Made by a program: the position numbers and the translations under genes. Positions 43,074-51,796 of a stretch of DNA of 64,000 nucleotides are shown one piece after another. The stretch spans positions 27,504-91,503 of the forward strand of contig CAZGXI010000019.1 of NCBI GenBank assembly GCA_964529715.1, in the 5' to 3' direction. The first letter of the stretch is position 1; every line of letters begins with the position of its first letter. Below the pieces are notes generated by a model. The model was not told the origin of the DNA. It saw only the letters and a list, made by a program, of their open reading frames with translations, and did not search any database. Source of the DNA: CAZGXI01 sp964529715. Lineage in GTDB: Bacteria; Chloroflexota; Anaerolineae; Aggregatilineales; Ch27.

Positions 43074-44624
43074 CTACCCACCTGCCAGCACAAGCGGAAC
43101 TTGGGTGAGATCGCCCTGGAAGGCCACCCACGCTCCGCTGACCCATCCCTGGAGCGATCCGAAATTGATCCGCCACCAGGTGATCGTCCCATAAGGACTT
43201 TGCCCGGTCACGGTGAACACTTGATCCCGGACCGCACGCCCCACGATAGGATAGGCCACTCCCGGCCCGGTGCGCACGTTGAGAAAGTAAGCCGTCACAC
43301 GGACGGTGGAAGTGCCAGGCGCAACCGCTGCCGGCTGTGGATAGGTCCAATAGAAGCGCAGCGACGCCAGTAGGATGCCCTCGTAGAACTCGATGGTAAG
43401 CGTGTGTGTGCCCGCCCACATCGGATAATCGACGAAGTGATACTGTCCACTGGCCGGATGCCATTCGTTCAGCAGCAACTGCCCATCCACATAAAAACGG
43501 AAGCCGTCGTCCACGCGCATGGCAAAACGCACCGTCCCTGTATCGAAGTATTGCGTGCGGGTAAAACGGGCGCTGAAGTTGTCGGCAGGGATAATCGTGG
43601 CAGGTGATCCATCGCGCCAGTTCAGATTCAGGTCTGCCCCTGCGATTTGTTGGGTAAACAACGGTGTACCGGTCGGCGTTGTGCCGTTGAAATATTCTGC
43701 CGTCCAGAAGCCCGCCGGCGTCGGTACAGCCGTCGGCTGCCAGTACTGACCGACCATCTGCCACTCGACCCGAATAGCCGCCACCTCCAGATGTTCAAAG
43801 TACTCGACGCGCATGGCATGGAGTCCCTGCGACAGGGTCAGTGTAGCCGTACGAGGCGGCGTGACTCCGGCATAGGTCCAGGAATCAATGACCAACACAT
43901 CGTCGATCCACATCCGCACACCGTCATCGGCGTAGACAAAAAACGTGTACGTCCCGGCGGCAAAGGCCGGAGAACCCGTCCAGCGCACGCTGAAATCATC
44001 CGCTGGGGCGAGACCCGGCAGCGGCGAGGCCCACTGCCAGTCGTGGTTGATCTGCTGCTCCACCAATTCCAACAGCGGCCTGCCACTCAGGCTGGCGTTA
44101 TCGAAATATTGAGCGATCCATACCGCCCCACTGCTGCCCGCGCTGCCGCCCGGCGCGGAAACCTGCCGATAGTCCAGCGAAATCACCGCCGCGCCAGTAT
44201 TCTCGTAGTACTCCACGCGCAGGGCGTGCGTCCCAGCGGAGATGGACACGTCCAACACAATGGGCGGATCGGGCGCGCGGTCGTTCCAGGAGTCCAGAAT
44301 CAGGCGGTCGTCGAGATAGATGCGGATGCCGTCGTCTGAGCGGGCAGTGAAACGGTACACCCCTTCGGCAAAGGACTGCGCTCTGGTCCACCGCACCGAA
44401 AAACGATCATTCGGCAGGCCAGGAGCGGCAGGTGTATCCCCCCATACAAAGTTGATGGCCGCATCTGCACGGACCACCACCGGCGCGCCGTTGAGCACCG
44501 GATTGTCGAAGTACTCCCCTACCCAGGCTGTGTCTCCTTGGGCCGACACGGTGAACGTCCCTGCCAGCAGCGCCGCTCCCACGACCAGCGCCGCCAGCCA
44601 GCGAGTGACTGCGCCGCCTTTCAT
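43074..44624 (-). CDS. secreted protein with three PA14-like domains and a C-terminal SH3b domain
   Basis: A 516-residue exported protein. The signal peptide (LAALVVGAALLAGTF) ends near VSAQG. Three modules follow at roughly 30-155, 165-300 and 310-435. Each begins W.(A/G)(E/Q)YF(D/N)(N/G) and contains '(F)SVRWT/ARFT' and 'DDG.R.(W/Y)(I/V)D'. This is the PA14 pattern, usually linked to carbohydrate binding. A bacterial SH3 domain closes the protein (YFLNVRTGPGVAYPIVG, then GWVSGAWV). The ATG at 44624 has AGGG upstream. It is likely anchored or released at the cell surface; no catalytic domain is present. Confidence 0.83.
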   Translation of the reverse strand: MKGGAVTRWLAALVVGAALLAGTFTVSAQGDTAWVGEYFDNPVLNGAPVVVRADAAINFVWGDTPAAPGLPNDRFSVRWTRAQSFAEGVYRFTARSDDGIRIYLDDRLILDSWNDRAPDPPIVLDVSISAGTHALRVEYYENTGAAVISLDYRQVSAPGGSAGSSGAVWIAQYFDNASLSGRPLLELVEQQINHDWQWASPLPGLAPADDFSVRWTGSPAFAAGTYTFFVYADDGVRMWIDDVLVIDSWTYAGVTPPRTATLTLSQGLHAMRVEYFEHLEVAAIRVEWQMVGQYWQPTAVPTPAGFWTAEYFNGTTPTGTPLFTQQIAGADLNLNWRDGSPATIIPADNFSARFTRTQYFDTGTVRFAMRVDDGFRFYVDGQLLLNEWHPASGQYHFVDYPMWAGTHTLTIEFYEGILLASLRFYWTYPQPAAVAPGTSTVRVTAYFLNVRTGPGVAYPIVGRAVRDQVFTVTGQSPYGTITWWRINFGSLQGWVSGAWVAFQGDLTQVPLVLAGG

Positions 44625-44708
44625 GACCCTATCCCTCACGACTCGGTAATCGCTGTACTTATTGTACAACGAGTCAACTGGCGATGCGGCGGAGGCTCTA
44701 ACCACTTT

Positions 44709-45164
44709 CTAACCGCGCCGATCCCACCACTGGCGTGTGAGCGTGATGTGCCCAGTGTGGACCGCCGTGTGTTCTAGGGTATGCGCCAGACACCAGGCCA
44801 CCGTCACCCGACGACCATCGCGCGGCGATGTGCGCGGCGCTTCCAAATCCTCAAGCACCAGGCGATCCAGCACGCCGCGCGCATAGGCCAGCGACGCCGC
44901 CAAACGGTCCTGCAAGACAGCCAGATCAACGCCGCTCGTGCGAAACTCGGCAGCGCGGTCCCGGTTGGACGGCTCGGCGGCGATCACATCGCCGAGCCAG
45001 TAGCGTTCCGCCCCCGCGACATGGGCAAGCAGCACGCCGAGCGCATTGATACCGGGTCCCGGAACCCAGTCCAGGGCCTCGGCGGGCAGCCCTTCGACGG
45101 CGCGCTCGATCTCGGCGTGCAATGCTGCAAGGATGTTTAGGAAATCTTCGGCAAATGGCTGCAT
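44709..45164 (-). CDS. DinB family protein
   Basis: A 151-residue four-helix bundle of the DinB/YfiT-like superfamily. The putative metal site is His in LLAHVAGAERYW plus the two His of LAHTLEHTAVHTGHI. Members act as thiol-dependent transferases (bacillithiol or mycothiol) or have no known role. A GGGAGAGAG site precedes the ATG. It starts far from other genes on its strand and I see no functional link to its neighbours. Confidence 0.8.
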   Translation of the reverse strand: MQPFAEDFLNILAALHAEIERAVEGLPAEALDWVPGPGINALGVLLAHVAGAERYWLGDVIAAEPSNRDRAAEFRTSGVDLAVLQDRLAASLAYARGVLDRLVLEDLEAPRTSPRDGRRVTVAWCLAHTLEHTAVHTGHITLTRQWWDRRG

Positions 45165-45325
45165 CGCTCTCTCCCAGAGGTATCGTGCGCGACCGTCTCG
45201 CCGCGCTGAAGATGCCCAAACATTCTGAATTATATGCTACAATCTATACAGGAGTCGCACTTGCCGACTTTCATCCACCTAAACCATGCAAATGATATAA
45301 CGAAGTAATAAAGACGCTATTCATC

Positions 45326-46576
45326 ATGGAACTTCCTAGAGAGCCTGCACGCATTTTTGCGATGACCGATGTCCTGACGCGAATGGCCGTTTCTTCGCTG
45401 GAATACTGGCTGCGTCGCATCCGTCTTGCAGCTGCACAAGCGCCCTCAGATGATCCCAACGTTGCCGTAACAAACCTGATTACAGAACACTATGAGCGGC
45501 TGTGGCGGCTGCTCAGCCAGGCAGCAGCTTTCCCGGATGCACAAGCGAAAGCGGCTGAACTGGCCCTGGTGCTGGACGGGGTGATGCAGGCACAGGCCTA
45601 TCACCAACGGTGGCTGCCGGTCGTGCGCGGTCTGGCCGTGGCGCTGGACAACGGCACGGCGGATGATCCACTGACAGTGGCGCAGTTGTGGCGCAGCACG
45701 GCGCGCTGTTACCTTCAGTTGGGAGACCAGTCCCGCGCCGCCAGGGCGTTCTTGAACGCCGAACACCTGACCGGTAAGGGCGATCAGGGCGAAGCCGGCA
45801 TGGACCTGGACATGGAACTGCGCCAGGAAAAAGGCGGTGTGCGTGCATTGCAAATGCGTTTTGAAGAAGCCGAAAAAATCGCCCACCAGTTGCTCGAAGA
45901 CGCGCGGGCCTGCGGTGACATATATACCGAGGCACACGGGCGAACGTTGTTGGCCTTTTCCTACCTGCTTAGCCATCGGCTTGTCCCCGCATACAACCAG
46001 GCGCAGCAGGCGCTGGTCCTGTGGAAACGCCTGGATAACGCGAAAGGCCAGGCGCGGGCGCTGCATTACATGGGCGAAGCCTGCCGCCTGAACAACCGCT
46101 TGAGTCGGGCACGCATCTACCTGGGAGCCACCCATACACTGCTGCGCTCGTTCTGGGAAGAACCCTGGCAGGCGCACTTGGAACAGTCCTTCGGGGCGCT
46201 GGCGCTCGACGAAGGCCATGTTGACGAAGCTCTGGAACGTCTCTTCAGCGCCAGGGTGTTCTTCGAACACCTCGGCGATGAGCGCAACAAGACCAGCAGC
46301 GCCCACGCGCTGGGTGTGGCTTTTACCCGCGCCGGGTTTTACGAAGAAGCCGAGGTAATGCTGCGCGAAGCCCTGGATGGCTGGGAGCGACTCGGCAGCA
46401 GCCTGGAGGTGGCCAACGTCCGCCATGCCCTGGGCCATCTGTACCGCCACAACGGGCAACAAGCCAGGGCGCGACAGACTTTGCAAGATGCCCTACAGGC
46501 CGCGCGTAGTCTTCCTCAAAGCGAATATCGTGACCGCCTGCTCCGCGAGATCGACCAGGATTTGGCGGCACTCTAA
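45326..46576 (+). CDS. tetratricopeptide repeat protein
   Basis: A 416-residue all-helical protein with TPR-type repeats from about residue 90 to the end. Examples are QLGDQSRAARAFLNAEHLTG, AREQ-like stretches near MRFEEAEKIAHQLLEDARA, TRAGFYEEAEVMLREALDGW and HNGQQARARQTLQDALQAA. It lacks a signal peptide and any fused enzymatic or DNA-binding domain. An alternative start is ATG 45362. It stands alone between oppositely oriented genes; a protein-protein scaffold role is inferred from the fold only. A TACAAT box near 45238 could be its -10. Confidence 0.75.
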   Translation: MELPREPARIFAMTDVLTRMAVSSLEYWLRRIRLAAAQAPSDDPNVAVTNLITEHYERLWRLLSQAAAFPDAQAKAAELALVLDGVMQAQAYHQRWLPVVRGLAVALDNGTADDPLTVAQLWRSTARCYLQLGDQSRAARAFLNAEHLTGKGDQGEAGMDLDMELRQEKGGVRALQMRFEEAEKIAHQLLEDARACGDIYTEAHGRTLLAFSYLLSHRLVPAYNQAQQALVLWKRLDNAKGQARALHYMGEACRLNNRLSRARIYLGATHTLLRSFWEEPWQAHLEQSFGALALDEGHVDEALERLFSARVFFEHLGDERNKTSSAHALGVAFTRAGFYEEAEVMLREALDGWERLGSSLEVANVRHALGHLYRHNGQQARARQTLQDALQAARSLPQSEYRDRLLREIDQDLAAL

Positions 46577-46602
46577 CCCTCTGCACAGCACTGTGCGGGC
46601 TT

Positions 46603-47712
46603 TCAGACAGGGGTTTGCCCACGTTCCAGCACGAAAATGCGCGGATGCAGCCCGCCTAATGTCACCCGGATAACTTCCCGCACCGACCACAGCGTCGACT
46701 CTGCCAGCAGCACATCCATCAGCCGGACCTCGTGTGTGATCAGGGCCAGACGCGCGCCAGGGCGGGCCACACGCGCCGCCTCACGCAGGATCGCCGGATA
46801 AAGCGCCACGTTTTCTGTGTGTGACCCGACCAGGTGGCCAAACGGTAGATCGGCGCACAACACATCGATGCTGCGGTCTGGCAATGGCAGCGCCCGCGCA
46901 TCCCAGGCATAGAGTTCCACCCGACCAGACTCGCCGGCAGCATCCACATTGGCGCGTGCACACTCCAGCACAGCAGGATCAATGTCGCAGCCGATCACCC
47001 GGCCCGCAGGCGCAGCAGCCAGCCGCTCGATGAGCAGTGTGCCGGAGCCACAGGCCAGATTTAAAAATGCGTCTTCTGGATCGGGGTGTGTCAACAGAAT
47101 CATGGCGTGGGCGACGGTGGCGTTCAATGCCCCCTCCCAGTTACACACGCGCCAGGGCCGCGTTGCCAGCGGGCGCGGCGACAGGCGCACCAATACTTCC
47201 CAGCCCTCGCCCTCCGGCGGACGGCGCACGCGCAGCAACAGATCGCCCTCGTGAGAGGCCACCTGCAAGCCGGTATGCGCCGCCAGCGCATCCTTCAGAC
47301 GCGCCATGACAGACGACTCCGACCCGGCGGCGCTCAGGTAAAAGGTTCGGTAAGCCGCCGGCGGCGCGAGCGCCCGTACCAGCGCGATCTGCGCCAACAG
47401 CGCCCGAAAGTGCTCGTCGCCCAGCAGTCCGCGCGGACGCGGCACCGGAAAGCGGCGACAGAGATAAACCGCCAGCGCCGTTTTCAGCCCCAGCAATGCG
47501 CTGAGATTGCCGGAATAGGCAAAGCGGATCGCGCCTGCCTCCGATGGGTTGCCTGCCGGAAGAAGCCGCAGCCGCTCCCTGAAGCAGCGCCGCAGTTCGC
47601 CCCGCGCGATTTCCTCCAGGCCTTCAGCGACTTCTGCCTCACATCGATGAGCCGTTTGAGAAACCGGGGCGCGCCTGTCTCGCCCGACCTGCTTTCTACG
47701 CTGTCTGCTCAT
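46603..47712 (-). CDS. THUMP-like class I SAM methyltransferase, probably RNA guanine-N2 methyltransferase
   Basis: A 369-residue protein. The C-terminal half is a Rossmann methyltransferase with FLNLACGSGTLLIE (SAM motif I), IGCDIDPAVLECARANV (motif II) and DVLCADLPFGHLVGSHTEN (motif IV, DLPFG in place of DPPYG). WEGALNATVAHAMI before motif I is typical of the RlmL/TrmN group. The N-terminal half likely carries a THUMP-related RNA-binding region. Target RNA is unknown. The start at 47712 (MSRQRRK) is the first with sensible sequence; the ribosome site is weak. It is divergent from rpe 63 bp away. Confidence 0.78.
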   Translation of the reverse strand: MSRQRRKQVGRDRRAPVSQTAHRCEAEVAEGLEEIARGELRRCFRERLRLLPAGNPSEAGAIRFAYSGNLSALLGLKTALAVYLCRRFPVPRPRGLLGDEHFRALLAQIALVRALAPPAAYRTFYLSAAGSESSVMARLKDALAAHTGLQVASHEGDLLLRVRRPPEGEGWEVLVRLSPRPLATRPWRVCNWEGALNATVAHAMILLTHPDPEDAFLNLACGSGTLLIERLAAAPAGRVIGCDIDPAVLECARANVDAAGESGRVELYAWDARALPLPDRSIDVLCADLPFGHLVGSHTENVALYPAILREAARVARPGARLALITHEVRLMDVLLAESTLWSVREVIRVTLGGLHPRIFVLERGQTPV

Positions 47713-47775
47713 TGGGCCTGTTGCACTTCCCCTTTCGACCCGGTAACATTGCGCCGCAGTCGAGGTTATTGGACG

Positions 47776-48462
47776 ATGGTCAGACCTATCACTATTGCCC
47801 CGTCGATCCTGTCTGCCGATTTTACCCGGCTTGGCGAACAGGTAGCTGCCGCCGAAGCGGCGGGGGCAGACATGATCCATGTCGATGTCATGGACGGGCA
47901 TTTTGTCCCCAATATTACCATGGGGCCGTTGGTCGTGCGTGCCTTACGCCGCGTCACGGCGCTGCCGCTGGACGTGCACCTGATGGTTGAGCAGCCAGAG
48001 CGCCATGTGGAAGCCTTTGCGGAGGCCGGGGCGTCGGCGCTCACGGTTCACATCGAAGCCAGCCCACATCTGCACCGCACCTTGCAGCACATCCGCGCGC
48101 TGGGCTGTCGGGCTGGTGTTTCGCTGAACCCTCACACACCTGCCATGATGATCGACGGCGTATGGGGGCTGCTCGACCTGGTGCTGGTAATGACGGTCAA
48201 TCCCGGTTTTGGTGGACAACGCTTTCTGCCAGAAGTGCTGCCCAAGATCGCCGAGGTCCGCGCGCGGATCGACGCGCGCCAGCTTCACATCGATCTGGCT
48301 GTCGATGGCGGGATCGAGCCGGAGCAGACAGCAGGGCTTGCGATGGAGGCCGGGGCCAACCTGCTCATCGCCGGAGAGGCTATTTTCGGCGCCCCAGCAG
48401 GGATCGCCGCTGCCATCCGGGCTTTTCGCGCAGCAGCAGCCCAGGCCACAGACAACAAATAG
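47776..48462 (+). CDS. rpe: ribulose-phosphate 3-epimerase
   Basis: A 228-residue TIM barrel that interconverts ribulose 5-phosphate and xylulose 5-phosphate. Motifs are IAPSILSADF at the start, IHVDVMDGHFVPNITMG, LDVHLMV, VMTVNPGFGGQRF and DLAVDGGI, giving the His/Asp/His/Asp metal set. It connects the xylulose 5-phosphate made by the xylB and araBD operons to the pentose-phosphate pathway. Open sequence upstream of the ATG at 47776 belongs to the opposite-strand methyltransferase. Confidence 0.94.
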   Translation: MVRPITIAPSILSADFTRLGEQVAAAEAAGADMIHVDVMDGHFVPNITMGPLVVRALRRVTALPLDVHLMVEQPERHVEAFAEAGASALTVHIEASPHLHRTLQHIRALGCRAGVSLNPHTPAMMIDGVWGLLDLVLVMTVNPGFGGQRFLPEVLPKIAEVRARIDARQLHIDLAVDGGIEPEQTAGLAMEAGANLLIAGEAIFGAPAGIAAAIRAFRAAAAQATDNK

Positions 48463-48463
48463 C

Positions 48464-48481
48464 CCCGTCAAGGCGGGGCCA
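48464..48481. terminator. bidirectional hairpin between rpe and rpmB
   Basis: GCCCCG and CGGGGC flank a 6-nt loop immediately after the rpe stop. On the minus strand TATTTGTTG follows, so it can end rpmB transcription as well. It sits between convergent genes. Confidence 0.55.
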
Positions 48482-48514
48482 TCAGCCACAGGGGGGGATC
48501 GGCGCAGCGCGCAG

Positions 48515-48703
48515 TTAGCGGGTGATGTTCTTGTTCAGGGTCTTGATGCAGCGCGTGCACAGATACCGGCTGACCAGGCGGCCATGTTCCATCACCCGGA
48601 CGCGCTGGACGTTGGGTTTGAACTGGCGGTTGGTCACACGGTGCGAATGGCTGATGTTATGGCCGAACATCGTCTTCTTGGCGCAATATTCGCAGGTCGC
48701 CAT
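48515..48703 (-). CDS. rpmB: 50S ribosomal protein L28, zinc-binding form
   Basis: A 62-residue ribosomal protein. It has MATCEYCAKKTMFGHNISHS at the start and the L28 core (RRFKPN-like NRQFKPNVQRVRV). Two Cys pairs (Cys4/Cys7 and Cys49/Cys52) mark the C+ form that binds zinc. GAGG is about 8 bp before the ATG. It is transcribed from a promoter sharing its -10 region with the divergent asp23 promoter. Confidence 0.95.
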   Translation of the reverse strand: MATCEYCAKKTMFGHNISHSHRVTNRQFKPNVQRVRVMEHGRLVSRYLCTRCIKTLNKNITR

Positions 48704-48738
48704 CAGAAAATACCTCGTTCGTTCTCGACATTAAACGC

Positions 48739-48767
48739 TTGGAAACATGCGGATTGGATGCTACCAT
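48739..48767 (+). promoter_or_regulatory. promoter for the asp23-fakA operon
   Basis: TTGGAA (48739-48744) and TACCAT (48762-48767) with a 17-bp spacer face the Asp23 gene, whose ATG is 35 bp beyond the -10. The -10 box overlaps that of the divergent rpmB promoter. Confidence 0.55.
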
Positions 48768-48786
48768 AGCGACCCGGCTTTGGCAA
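48758..48786 (-). promoter_or_regulatory. promoter for rpmB
   Basis: On the minus strand TTGCCA (48786-48781) and TAGCAT (48763-48758) are 17 bp apart. The -10 shares two bases with the opposing promoter, so the two polymerases would compete for the same site. Confidence 0.55.
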
Positions 48787-48801
48787 GGATGACTTAACCC
48801 T

Positions 48802-49161
48802 ATGACGCAAGAAGCGGCCATTCCCGGCACCATTTCGATTGCACCTGCGGCGATTGCCTCGGTCGCCTGCCGCGCGGCGCTGCAAAGCTACGGCGTGGTC
48901 GGCATGGCATCGCCGAATCTGGCTTCGGAAGTCGCCGCTGCGCTGTCGCGCGATCCCAATCGTGGGGTCGTGGTGACGCAACACGGCGATGACGTGAGCA
49001 TCGACCTGTACGTGATTATCGAGTACGGCACGCGCATTGCCACCGTGGCAAACAGCCTGATCAACGCCGTGCGTTACCAAGTGGAAAAGAGCACCGGCGT
49101 TCCTGTGGTCCAGGTCAACGTCCACGTCCAAGGGTTGCGCATCACTCACCCGGACGCCTAG
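48802..49161 (+). CDS. Asp23/Gls24 family protein
   Basis: A 119-residue protein of the Asp23 (DUF322) family. It shows GTISIAPAAIASVACRAALQ at the start, DLYVIIEYGTRI in the middle and VQVNVHVQGLRI near the end, the alternating strand pattern of the family. Such a gene next to fakA/yloV and rpmB is a conserved arrangement in Gram-positive bacteria and elsewhere. Its role (envelope stress or lipid-linked) is not established. It is 21 bp upstream of fakA. Confidence 0.87.
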   Translation: MTQEAAIPGTISIAPAAIASVACRAALQSYGVVGMASPNLASEVAAALSRDPNRGVVVTQHGDDVSIDLYVIIEYGTRIATVANSLINAVRYQVEKSTGVPVVQVNVHVQGLRITHPDA

Positions 49162-49182
49162 CGCCATCGAGAGGATTTTGAC

Positions 49183-50868
49183 ATGACCGAACAGGAAACC
49201 GCCCTACAGCAACAATTCCTCACCCTCAGCGGGCAGGGCTTCAAGCGCCTGGCGCTGGCCGGGATGGCCTGGCTGGAACAGCACTACCAGATCGTCAATC
49301 AGTTGAATGTCTTTCCCGTTCCCGATGGCGACACCGGCATCAATATGCTGCTGACCATGCAAAGCGCCTATGCCGAGATCGCCGACGACGAAGACGATCA
49401 CCTGGGCAATATCGTGCGTAAGTTCGCCAAAGGGGCTGTCAACGGCTCGCGGGGCAACTCCGGGGTGATTCTGTCACAAATCTGGCGCGGCTTCAGCACG
49501 TCGCTGCGCGAACTGCCCTGCATGGATGCGGCAGCGTTGGCAGCCGCCAGTGCCATGGGCGTCAGCTACGCCTACGACGCCGCGCCCAAACCGGCCCGCG
49601 AGGGCACAATCCTGACCGTTGCCCGTGAGGTCAGCGAGGCGGTTCAGGCCGCGCTACAGAACACCAATGACCTGGGTGTATTGCTGGCACGGATGGTGGA
49701 GCAGGCCTGGGATGCTCTCAGCCGCACGCCAGACCTGTTGCCCTTGCTCAAAGAGGCGGGCGTTGTGGATTCGGGCGGGCAGGGCCTCACCTACATTTTG
49801 GAGGGTATGTTGCTGCACTTACGTGGCGAAACCATCGAGACGCAGATCCAACGGGCTGCCGTCCCGGCCCGCAAACCGGCCCGCGTGATGAGCGCGACCG
49901 AGTTCGGTCATCCCTACGATGTGCAGTTTCTTCTCAGCGGAAACGACCTCGATGAGCACCACATCCGCGCCGCCATCACGGCGATGGGCGATTCGGCCAT
50001 CGTGACCAGTGACGGCGTGAACACGCTCAAGGTCCATGTACATGTCTATGACCCCGGTCAGCCGATCAGCTACGCGGCCAAACTGGGTGTGATCAGCGAC
50101 GTGGTCGTGGAAAACATGTACCAGCAATATCTGGACAATGTGGGAGCCGATACGGCTGCCCCCGCGCCGACCGTCGTTCTGGAAGACGACGATGTGGCCG
50201 TTGTGGCAGTCGCGCCGGGCGACGGCCTGGCCCGTGTCTTCTATGAACAGGGCGCGGCCCGCTTGATCAGTGGTGGGCAGACCATGAACCCCAGCACCGA
50301 GGAGATTTTCGCTGCCATCCGCGATGTCCCCGTCAACAAGGTGATCGTCTTGCCCAACAACGCCAATGTCATCCTGACTGCTGAACAGGCCGTCAAAAAG
50401 GCGAAGGGCAAGACCGTTCACGTGGTCAAGAGCACCAACATCCCCCAGGGCATCAGCGCCATGATCTTCTATGCCAACGCCCGCCTGCGCCAAGACCAGC
50501 GTAAAGACCTGGAGTACATCGTCACGGGGATGAGCCAGGCGCTGGATCATGTCGTTTCCGGCGAGGTGACAACCGCCGTGCGCAGCGCCACACTGGACGG
50601 TGTGCGTGCACAGGTCGGGCAGTTGATCGGTCTGTTGGACGATAAACTGATCGTGGCCGGGGATGATATGGCGCAGGTGATGCACGACCTGATCGCCCAC
50701 CTGGACCCCGACCGCTACGAATTGGTCACGCTCTACTACGGGGCAGAGGTCAAACCCGCCGACGCTCTGGCGCTGGCCGAATACCTGACTTCCAGCTATG
50801 ATGCTTTCAGCTTCGAGGTCGTCCCAGGTGGTCAGCCACATTATCACTACCTTCTGAGCGCCGAGTGA
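49183..50868 (+). CDS. fakA: fatty acid kinase subunit A (DAK2 domain, YloV family)
   Basis: A 561-residue cytoplasmic kinase that phosphorylates FakB-bound fatty acids. The N-terminal DhaL-like ATP domain has NVFPVPDGDTGINMLLTM with the Mg-binding Asp residues, then KGAVNGSRGNSGVILSQIWRG. The middle FakA domain has a Cys-free metal region, and the C-terminal domain resembles DAK1/EDD (LPNNANVILTAEQAVK; VTLYYGAEV). The length matches YloV/FakA. Two FakB-type genes follow directly, giving a complete FakAB set for incorporating exogenous or recycled fatty acids into phospholipid. Confidence 0.92.
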   Translation: MTEQETALQQQFLTLSGQGFKRLALAGMAWLEQHYQIVNQLNVFPVPDGDTGINMLLTMQSAYAEIADDEDDHLGNIVRKFAKGAVNGSRGNSGVILSQIWRGFSTSLRELPCMDAAALAAASAMGVSYAYDAAPKPAREGTILTVAREVSEAVQAALQNTNDLGVLLARMVEQAWDALSRTPDLLPLLKEAGVVDSGGQGLTYILEGMLLHLRGETIETQIQRAAVPARKPARVMSATEFGHPYDVQFLLSGNDLDEHHIRAAITAMGDSAIVTSDGVNTLKVHVHVYDPGQPISYAAKLGVISDVVVENMYQQYLDNVGADTAAPAPTVVLEDDDVAVVAVAPGDGLARVFYEQGAARLISGGQTMNPSTEEIFAAIRDVPVNKVIVLPNNANVILTAEQAVKKAKGKTVHVVKSTNIPQGISAMIFYANARLRQDQRKDLEYIVTGMSQALDHVVSGEVTTAVRSATLDGVRAQVGQLIGLLDDKLIVAGDDMAQVMHDLIAHLDPDRYELVTLYYGAEVKPADALALAEYLTSSYDAFSFEVVPGGQPHYHYLLSAE

Positions 50869-50925
50869 ACCGTCTGGACAACATGTGCAGGACCGCCGTA
50901 CCAGGATAAGGAGAGGACGGATAGG

Positions 50926-51795
50926 TTGGGCAGGATTCGCATTGTCACCGATAGCTCGGCGCAATTCCTTAATCCCGGCCTGGTCAAACACTTTGACATT
51001 ACCGTGGTGCCGCTGAAGATCCGCTTCGGCGACCAAATTTACCGTGAAGGAATTGACCTGGATGCCGAAGGTTTTTTCAGACGTGTGCTGACCGAGGGCA
51101 TGGCGATGCCGACCCTTGAAGCGCCCAGCGTGGCGGAGTTTGTGGAGGTCTTTTCCCGCCTTAACCACGAAACCGACCGTGTGCTGGCGCTCCTGATGGC
51201 GCACGGCCTAAGCAACACCTGGGCCAATGCCCACGCCGCGACTGAATTGCTGTTAGGGCGTTGCGAAATCGTGGTCATCGACTCCATGACTACCTCTGTC
51301 GGCCTGGGCTTTCTGGTGGAGACTGCCGCCCGCGCCGCCGCCACGACCGACTCGCTGGAAAACGTGGTGCGGATCGTGCGCGGCGCCATCCCACGCCTGT
51401 ATGCGGTCTTTTATGTAGAGACGTTGGATTACCTGCTCCGTGCCAACTTAATCGGCGAAGCGCAGGCCATCCTGGGTAAAATTCTGGGCATCAAGCCATT
51501 CCTCACCTTGGAAGACGGCGAGGCGGTCCCGATGGAGAAAGTACGTACCCGCCCACAGGCAGTAGACAAACTGATCGAGTTCGTCACGGAGTTCTCCAGC
51601 GTCGAGGAGCTGGTCATCCTGCAAAACACCCCGCACATTACCGAACAAACCCGGATGATCCAGGACCGCCTGGCACTGGAATTTGAGGGGCGCGATTTTC
51701 CCGTCATGATGTACGGCCCGGCACTGGGCACGCATCTGGGGCCGGACGGCGTCGGGATCATGGTCTACGAGGGCGAAGAGGAGCACTGGGACTGA
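50926..51795 (+). CDS. fakB: DegV family fatty-acid-binding protein (FakB)
   Basis: A 289-residue DegV/EDD-fold protein. It starts at TTG 50926, with AAGGAGAGG upstream. Signatures are IRIVTDSSAQFL, VVPLKIRFGDQIYREGIDL, the fatty-acid head-group region APSVAEFVEVF, and the tail LGTHLGPDGVGIMVYEG. DegV proteins bind a fatty acid and present it to FakA for phosphorylation. It lies 57 bp after fakA and 1 bp before a second DegV gene. Confidence 0.9.
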   Translation: MGRIRIVTDSSAQFLNPGLVKHFDITVVPLKIRFGDQIYREGIDLDAEGFFRRVLTEGMAMPTLEAPSVAEFVEVFSRLNHETDRVLALLMAHGLSNTWANAHAATELLLGRCEIVVIDSMTTSVGLGFLVETAARAAATTDSLENVVRIVRGAIPRLYAVFYVETLDYLLRANLIGEAQAILGKILGIKPFLTLEDGEAVPMEKVRTRPQAVDKLIEFVTEFSSVEELVILQNTPHITEQTRMIQDRLALEFEGRDFPVMMYGPALGTHLGPDGVGIMVYEGEEEHWD

Positions 51796-51796
51796 C

